Part shown: positions 23,157 through 27,357 of the stretch, piece by piece
How the letters are laid out: each line of letters starts with the position of its first letter
How positions within the stretch are numbered: position 1 is the stretch's first letter
Assembly: GCA_040389165.1 (NCBI GenBank)
Contig: JAZKAK010000039.1
Location: 1-27,357 of the forward strand
Length of the DNA: 27,357 bases
DNA from: CAIOTO01 sp040389165
Lineage (GTDB): Bacteria > Pseudomonadota > Alphaproteobacteria > Paracaedibacterales > CAIOTO01
Direction of reading: 5' to 3'
Notes under the pieces: model-generated
What the model was told of the DNA's origin: nothing
What the model saw: only the letters and a program-made list of their open reading frames with translations
Databases searched by the model: none
Position numbers and translations under genes: made by a program

Positions 23157-25415
23157 ATGAAATTAAAATCAAGATTTAATAAAAAAATACATACTTATTG
23201 TGTTCTAAGTCTTTTGTTGGGAGTGGCCGCGCTAAAGGATGGTGTATTTGCAGGTGAGGCTATCGAAACTGAATGTAGAGGGTATGTAAATAACATAAAA
23301 TTAGTGCAAGCTGAATTTTCAGTTAGAATTAAGAGTGCTGAAAAGAGTGTTGAATCAGCACAAGAGAAGGTTGAATTAGCGCGGTCTAAAGCTGAATGTT
23401 CAAAGGCTGAAAGAGAGCTTATAAAATCTGAAAAGGCTCTTAACGTAATTATAGATAAGTTTCATGCTGAAACTGCTGTGCCTAGATATAAACTTGCTCA
23501 TTGGATTGCTGAGGGTGCAATTCATCATGATGAACGTGGAATACGTATTTATGGCGACAGACTTGATGAAACAGTAGCGCGATTGTTAAGAGAAAGCATA
23601 AGCTGTCCAGAAGCTAAAAATAAACTCGCTCTGTTGATTTCTGAAGAAAAGACGGATCTTGATGAAAAAGGGAACGACATTGATCTTTATGAAACTGATG
23701 CGGATGGAAATAAGTCTATTACACCGCGGCCAGAGTATCGAAATGAAATCGTTGCGCGATTGTATAGAGAATCTAAAACGCTTCCTATGAATTTGTATAA
23801 CATTGCTACACTGATTCGTGGGGGTAAAACGAATTTTGATGAAAACGGAGGCACCATTAGCACGCCAGAACAGCGATGTGCAGCGGAGGCAAGGTTATAT
23901 AGAAATTCAAAAGGAGTGCCACAGTCTTTATGCAATCTTGCTTTTATGATTCGTGAGGGTAAAACGAATTTTGATGAAAACGGAGCCTCAATTATTACGC
24001 TAGCACAGCGAGATGAAGTAGTAGCTCGCTTATATAGAAAATCAAAAAGAGAACCGCAGTCTTTACTCAATCTTGCTATAATTATTGATGAGGGTAAAAC
24101 GAATTTTGATGAAAACGAAGCCCCCATTACTACGCCAGCACAGCGACATGAAGTGATTGCTCGTTTATATAGAAATTCAAAAGAAATACCAGAGTCTCTA
24201 CGCAATCTTGCTGATATGATTTATAATGGTCAAACGGATCTTGATGAAAACGGAGCTACCATTAGTACGCCAGAACAGCGATGTGCAGCGGAGGCAAAAT
24301 TATATAGAAATTCAAAAGAAGTACCAGAATCTTTATGCAATCTTGCAGTTAGGATTCATCAGGAAAAAACGAATCTTGATGAAAACGGAGCCACCATTAG
24401 GACGCAAGAACAGCGATATGAAACGGTAGCACGCTTATGTAGAAATTCAAAAGAAGTACCAGAGTCTTTAAGGAATCTTGCGCACATGATTCTTGACAAA
24501 ACGACGAATCTTGATGAAAATGGATCCATTTTAAATAATAACAGTGAAAAACTGGTCGCTATTGAAAGAATTTTGCAAAAAGTGGCTACTTCAGAAAAAA
24601 ATTACATAAAAGCTCTTGCCTATCGTAAATATGGTGGAGATACGATGGAAAATTTAAGGGAAATAAAAACTAATCTAGAGCGTGCACTTGCAGAGGGATG
24701 TTCTGCAGCTTTGCCAGTCTATTCTTCGATGGAGGAGCAATTCAAAAGCTTAGAGCCAAGTGAGCCGTCAGCTGAATTGACAGTGTCTGAATTATCTGCA
24801 GGTGGTGAGGCAATAGCAGGTTATATGTCGCTTGCTGCATCTGGTGCAGAAGAAACAAAAGAAGATGATGTCAGTGATGATTATACGAGTGATGAAGATG
24901 ACGAAGAATCGCAGTTAGATACCAAGGCTTCTTCTTCTTCGGAGATTATCTCGCAAGAACTTACGTTTGCTTCTTCGACGCTCTCGCCAGAAGAATTTCA
25001 CGTTGAACAACGAGCACGTGCAATTAACTGGAAAGAGACGGCAAAAAGGCAAAGACAAACAGCGCAAGCGCATTGGCAAGAAAAAGTTGAAAACGCTAGA
25101 AATTGTGTTTTTGATTTAAAAATGAACGTGTATGCAAGTAAAGTTCCTACGTTAAAAGAACATTGGGAGAAAGCTGCGATACAAGGTCGTTTAAGATTGG
25201 CCGAATTAGGCCGTGCTGAGTGCGTTGAATTGTTAATAGGGGATATTAACATAGATGGCAGACTTGGCAGGCCTGAAACGTTAAGTGGTGATTATACTGA
25301 ATGGATGTCGCGGCGCATTACTAAAAAACATCGTTTGGTTTATCGCGTTGCTGTTATTGATGGGCAACGCACTGTTCTGATTAAAGAGTGCGGTGGGCAT
25401 TATAGTGGAAAATAG
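23157..25415 (+). CDS. Exported 45-residue-repeat protein with C-terminal YoeB/Txe-like mRNA interferase domain
   Basis: The 752-residue protein (ATG 23157; TTG codons upstream are less likely) begins with a basic-hydrophobic signal peptide (cleavage likely after VFA, residue 32). Residues 45-105 look like coiled coil. Residues 200-469 hold six 45-residue repeats of a Sel1/TPR-like helical pattern (ARLYRNSKEVPESLCNLA core), with a diverged unit at 141-199. Residues 530-605 are an acidic Ser-rich linker. Residues 675-752 align with YoeB: GRPETLSGDYTEWMSRRIT and HRLVYRV, then the end GGHYSGK. The counterparts of YoeB Glu46, Arg65, His83 and Tyr84 are Glu707, Arg726, His748 and Tyr749. YoeB cuts mRNA on the ribosome; here the export signal and absence of an adjacent antitoxin gene suggest a secreted toxin. 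Export and activity are inferences. Confidence 0.75.
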   Translation: MKLKSRFNKKIHTYCVLSLLLGVAALKDGVFAGEAIETECRGYVNNIKLVQAEFSVRIKSAEKSVESAQEKVELARSKAECSKAERELIKSEKALNVIIDKFHAETAVPRYKLAHWIAEGAIHHDERGIRIYGDRLDETVARLLRESISCPEAKNKLALLISEEKTDLDEKGNDIDLYETDADGNKSITPRPEYRNEIVARLYRESKTLPMNLYNIATLIRGGKTNFDENGGTISTPEQRCAAEARLYRNSKGVPQSLCNLAFMIREGKTNFDENGASIITLAQRDEVVARLYRKSKREPQSLLNLAIIIDEGKTNFDENEAPITTPAQRHEVIARLYRNSKEIPESLRNLADMIYNGQTDLDENGATISTPEQRCAAEAKLYRNSKEVPESLCNLAVRIHQEKTNLDENGATIRTQEQRYETVARLCRNSKEVPESLRNLAHMILDKTTNLDENGSILNNNSEKLVAIERILQKVATSEKNYIKALAYRKYGGDTMENLREIKTNLERALAEGCSAALPVYSSMEEQFKSLEPSEPSAELTVSELSAGGEAIAGYMSLAASGAEETKEDDVSDDYTSDEDDEESQLDTKASSSSEIISQELTFASSTLSPEEFHVEQRARAINWKETAKRQRQTAQAHWQEKVENARNCVFDLKMNVYASKVPTLKEHWEKAAIQGRLRLAELGRAECVELLIGDINIDGRLGRPETLSGDYTEWMSRRITKKHRLVYRVAVIDGQRTVLIKECGGHYSGK
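23754..24563 (+). repeat. Six tandem 135-bp coding repeats
   Basis: Units begin at 23754, 23889, 24024, 24159, 24294 and 24429, each exactly 45 codons. They share TTTTGATGAAAACGGAGC or CTTGATGAAAACGGAGC segments, and units 1 and 4 also share the nearly identical stretch encoding ISTPEQRCAAEA. The high nucleotide identity indicates recent unit duplication or gene conversion. The antisense open frame at 23687-24205 is a by-product of this periodicity. Confidence 0.9.
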
Positions 25416-25632
25416 CCGCTCTCGGTCTTGGGCTATCAATAGAGGCTTTTTGCCTTGTTGGCCGTCAGGAGCACGTGTCTGTGAATAATGATGAGGACGC
25501 TGACACAGTTTGATGAACACTCCCAACACTCCCGTTGATTTGGAAAATTTCATGTGCGTTGCGTCAGGTGGTTCAGGCAAAAATCTGCTGCAGTGCATTT
25601 GCTTAAAATGCGCTTACTTCTTGCGAAGAGTG

Positions 25633-26163
25633 CTATTTTTCTTTGTTTATTTCGCACAAAAATTCATACGCACATTTTTGGCGATGATGTTTTCTCGTAT
25701 GAGCAATAATGGAAAAGCTCAACACACTATCGGCTTTATCCTCTTTGTTTCCATAAAAATATAACACCATGAGCGCTTCATATAGCTTTGGATGGCTTTG
25801 AATTTGCGCAATTTTACGGAATAAAGGAATGTTCACATCAGCCTTCCACATTGGATAGAATATGGCGACATTCTTTAACAGATCAACACTATGCAGATCC
25901 TCTGGGCATGTATCAACAAACGTATATATTGCATAAATGGCGTCTGCGTAAGATTCGTGCGTTTTTGCATCATAATAAGTATGAGTCAATCTATTATAGT
26001 TTTCAGTTGAATCAAAATCATTCGTGAGCTCTGATGGAACAGAAGGAGGGATCCTTTTTGAATAGGATGGATTAAAAAAGCCTAAATTCTTTTCGTCATC
26101 CTGTGCAGCTAATGCTAACGATATTAAAGTTGTAAATACTACGTATTTTATAAGAAGGTTCAT
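25633..26163 (-). CDS. Predicted exported protein of unknown function
   Basis: The 176-residue protein has a signal peptide (MNLLIKYVVFTTLISLALA, then AQDDEK). The mature part is hydrophilic at first (Ser/Pro/Asp/Asn-rich to about residue 65), then helical-looking with aromatic residues (YADAIYAIYTFVDTCPEDLH, LYEALMVLYFYGNKEDKAD). Two cysteines (in DTCPED and QKCAYEFLC, which has two) could form disulfides. Its helical C-terminal part has a TPR-like spacing, but I cannot assign a domain. The gene is convergent with the YoeB-like gene, 217 bases away, in a stretch where I see no antitoxin gene or terminator. Confidence 0.6.
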   Translation of the reverse strand: MNLLIKYVVFTTLISLALAAQDDEKNLGFFNPSYSKRIPPSVPSELTNDFDSTENYNRLTHTYYDAKTHESYADAIYAIYTFVDTCPEDLHSVDLLKNVAIFYPMWKADVNIPLFRKIAQIQSHPKLYEALMVLYFYGNKEDKADSVLSFSIIAHTRKHHRQKCAYEFLCEINKEK

Positions 26164-26262
26164 GAAATTCAGTCATATGAGATGAGTTTATAATTTCATA
26201 TGCATAACACATTGGTTCTTAATATTTAGTTAATACCACACTGTTAATTATTATTTTGGTTG

Positions 26263-26346
26263 CTAATTATTCCTCACTTCTGGCAAAAAACCACCCACTT
26301 GCGCATCCCACAGAGTTTTGTATAAACCTGCATGCTCCAGTAATGC
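26263..26346 (-). pseudogene. Remnant: C-terminal end of an ABC exporter gene
   Basis: On the minus strand, 27 codons and a TAG stop read ALLEHAGLYKTLWDAQVGGF followed by LPEVRNN. This matches the extreme C-terminus of ABCB-type exporters (ATP-binding/permease half-transporters), which end in a LL-x-x-GLY-x-x-LW-x-x-Q-x-GGF pattern after the H-loop. In the same frame, no ATP-binding cassette precedes it; the upstream side contains a stop and then the acetyltransferase gene. It is therefore a leftover of a deleted or replaced gene. Confidence 0.6.
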
Positions 26347-26415
26347 GACGATAATAACCCATCACCTTCTGCATGACGAGGGGAAAAGGGTTATATAAAA
26401 ACAACCATGAAGGTT

Positions 26416-27051
26416 TTACCCTTCCGCATGCACCCTGCGTAATGTCTCAAAATCGCCCGTTGAAATTGCGGCAACATGCTGTGTGATCTTTTCAATTGGC
26501 CAATCCCACCATGCAAGTTCCAACAAAAACGCAATCGTTTCGTCATCGAATCGTTTGCGAATGGGCCTTGCTGGGTTGCCACCCACAATCGTGTAGGGCT
26601 CAACATCTTTTGTCACCAATGCGTTTGTCCCAATGATGGCGCCGTGGCCAATTTTGACACCCTGCATAATCATTGCAGAATTACCAAACCATACGTCATT
26701 ACCGATAACTGTATCACCTTTGCTGCTGGTGTGTGATGGGCAATCTTTCCAGCCAAATACAGTGAAAGGATACGTTGAAACACCCGTCATCACATGGTTC
26801 GCACCATTCATAAGAAAACGGACGCCTGTTGCGATTTGACAGAATTTGCCAAAAATCAGCTTGTCGCCCATAAATTCAAAAAGATACAGTACATTTTGTT
26901 CGAAATTATGAACATCATCTGGGTCATCATAATACGTGTAATCACCTGCAATGATTTGCGGGCTTTTAATGATGTTTTTTAGAAAGCATGTTCTTTCTAC
27001 GCCTTCAATGGGGTGAAGCGTGTTTGGATTTGGATGAATATTTTGTGTCAT
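26416..27051 (-). CDS. Vat/CatB-type xenobiotic O-acetyltransferase (hexapeptide repeat)
   Basis: The 211-residue protein matches the Vat (virginiamycin/streptogramin A) and CatB acetyltransferase group. These are trimeric left-handed beta-helix enzymes that transfer acetyl from acetyl-CoA to hydroxyl groups of drugs. Typical segments are HPIEGVERTCFLKNII near residue 13, YTYYDDP (38-44), IFGKFCQIATGVRFLMNGANH with the catalytic His (about residue 86), STYPF, KGDTVIGNDVWFGNSAMIM, GTNALVTKDVEPYTIVGGNP, and WWDWP near the end. The length is normal. The real substrate cannot be told from sequence, because many chromosomal homologues act on unknown compounds. It is next to the ABC exporter remnant and a broken-repeat edge, so it may be part of an acquired segment. 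Confidence 0.9.
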   Translation of the reverse strand: MTQNIHPNPNTLHPIEGVERTCFLKNIIKSPQIIAGDYTYYDDPDDVHNFEQNVLYLFEFMGDKLIFGKFCQIATGVRFLMNGANHVMTGVSTYPFTVFGWKDCPSHTSSKGDTVIGNDVWFGNSAMIMQGVKIGHGAIIGTNALVTKDVEPYTIVGGNPARPIRKRFDDETIAFLLELAWWDWPIEKITQHVAAISTGDFETLRRVHAEG

Positions 27052-27073
27052 ATTATGTCTTTCACTGAAAGCC

Positions 27074-27116
27074 TAGATTGCCACGCCATCTCAGGGCTAG
27101 CAATGACGGCGGTCTA
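27074..27116. repeat. Possible fragment of an intergenic repeat
   Basis: AGATTGCCACGCCATC, then AGGGCTAGCAATGACGG, resembles the ATTGCCACG...GCAATGACG palindromic repeats found between genes in many Rickettsiales and relatives. The pattern ATTGCCAC / GCAATGAC is only imperfectly complementary here, and I see no second copy in the window. Confidence 0.35.
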
Positions 27117-27145
27117 TAATCAAATTAAACGTGTATTGCTTTCTT

Positions 27146-27352
27146 TTAAACTGCTTCCGAGCCTGTGGAGATACCGTATTGAGTCTTAAATGCTTCTAAA
27201 GATTCTGTAGTTAGACACGCTGCGACCGCGGGGCACGCTTCTGAGATTGCTTTTTCGAGCATAAAATTAACCCAGCTTTGCAATTCCGTTGGTCGTTGGG
27301 ATGAATTATACCATTTTACGCAATAAATTAGCCTAATTTTATTGAAAAGCAA
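27146..27352 (-). pseudogene. Gene fragment cut off by the right edge repeat
   Basis: The frame opens at a TTG inside the 52-bp repeat and runs to a TAA at 27146-27148. The first ~15 residues come from the repeat itself. The remaining ~53 residues (from about SSQRPTELQSWVNFMLEKAI to YGISTGSEAV) have a protein-like composition and an ordinary end, so this is probably the 3' part of a gene interrupted by the same element that breaks the ATPase gene at the left edge. I do not recognise the protein. Confidence 0.45.
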
Positions 27353-27357
27353 CTCTA
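27306..27357. repeat. Right arm of the 52-bp inverted repeat at the window edges
   Basis: Exact reverse complement of 3-54. Reading outward, the sequence is identical at both ends of the window, so the flanking element is present twice in opposite orientation, or the window is a contig that ended at one multicopy element on both sides. Confidence 0.85.

Noticed and set aside
23687..24205. 172-residue minus-strand open frame with internal repeats
   Set aside because: It is antisense to the 135-bp coding repeats; its own repetition only mirrors theirs.
25281..25598. 105-residue minus-strand open frame as a possible antitoxin for the YoeB-like domain
   Set aside because: Its first part overlaps the toxin coding sequence in antisense; it has no YefM/Phd-like sequence or ribosome binding site.
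25510..25764. 84-residue plus-strand open frame behind the YoeB-like gene
   Set aside because: It overlaps an exported-protein gene with a clear signal peptide in antisense and shows no antitoxin-like sequence; its hydrophobic tail is an antisense artefact.

Overview
The window reads as a stretch of chromosome from a moderately AT-rich alphaproteobacterium with an obligate intracellular or symbiotic lifestyle (Holosporales/Paracaedibacter-like is my best guess, from gene content only). The evidence is an orphan gene-transfer-agent-type terminase, the tig-clpP-clpX order, nuoA-nuoB with an NDUFS6-like zinc-finger gene beside them, alphaproteobacterial types of uracil-DNA glycosylase, ZapE and DNA alkylation repair protein, many unknown Sec-exported proteins, and visible gene decay with small transposon-like repeats. 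No rRNA and no CRISPR array are present; one tRNA is.

Layout. Positions 1-54 and 27306-27357 are the two arms of a perfect 52-bp inverted repeat. It cuts off an AAA ATPase gene on the left and an unknown gene on the right, so both window edges probably run into the same multicopy element. Next come a 23-bp tandem repeat array (693-918), the orphan terminase, an exported kinase-like/ankyrin-like protein, and the rplY-pth pair. From 6.2 to 11.0 kb lies a run of exported proteins of unknown function (two are paralogues), interrupted by a DNA alkylation repair gene. From 11.1 to 14.8 kb is the tRNA-Leu / tig / clpP / clpX block, all on the minus strand. From 15 to 21.9 kb are a 53-codon exported peptide gene, aroK, a D,D-carboxypeptidase, zapE, pal, a zf-CHCC gene, nuoB, nuoA and hldE. 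The last part holds a family-4 uracil-DNA glycosylase, a large exported repeat protein, another exported unknown, the tail of an ABC exporter gene, and a Vat/CatB-type acetyltransferase.

The most striking gene is at 23157-25415. A predicted Sec-exported protein with six near-perfect 45-residue repeats ends in a domain that aligns with the YoeB/Txe mRNA interferase. The residues equivalent to YoeB Glu46, Arg65, His83 and Tyr84 are all present, and no YefM-like antitoxin gene is next to it. With the exported kinase/ankyrin-like protein and the other exported unknowns, it suggests an effector or toxin repertoire aimed outside the cell.

Small mobile-like repeats are well resolved. Two copies of a ~124-bp element (6063-6186 and 20382-20506) have shared terminal inverted repeats and clear 6-bp target duplications. 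A different 163-bp element (6821-6983) has a 9-bp target duplication. A third, weaker candidate lies behind hldE. Housekeeping genes here serve translation (rplY, pth, tRNA-Leu), protein quality control (tig, clpP, clpX), envelope (pal, carboxypeptidase, hldE), respiration (nuoA, nuoB, zf-CHCC), aromatic biosynthesis (aroK) and DNA repair.
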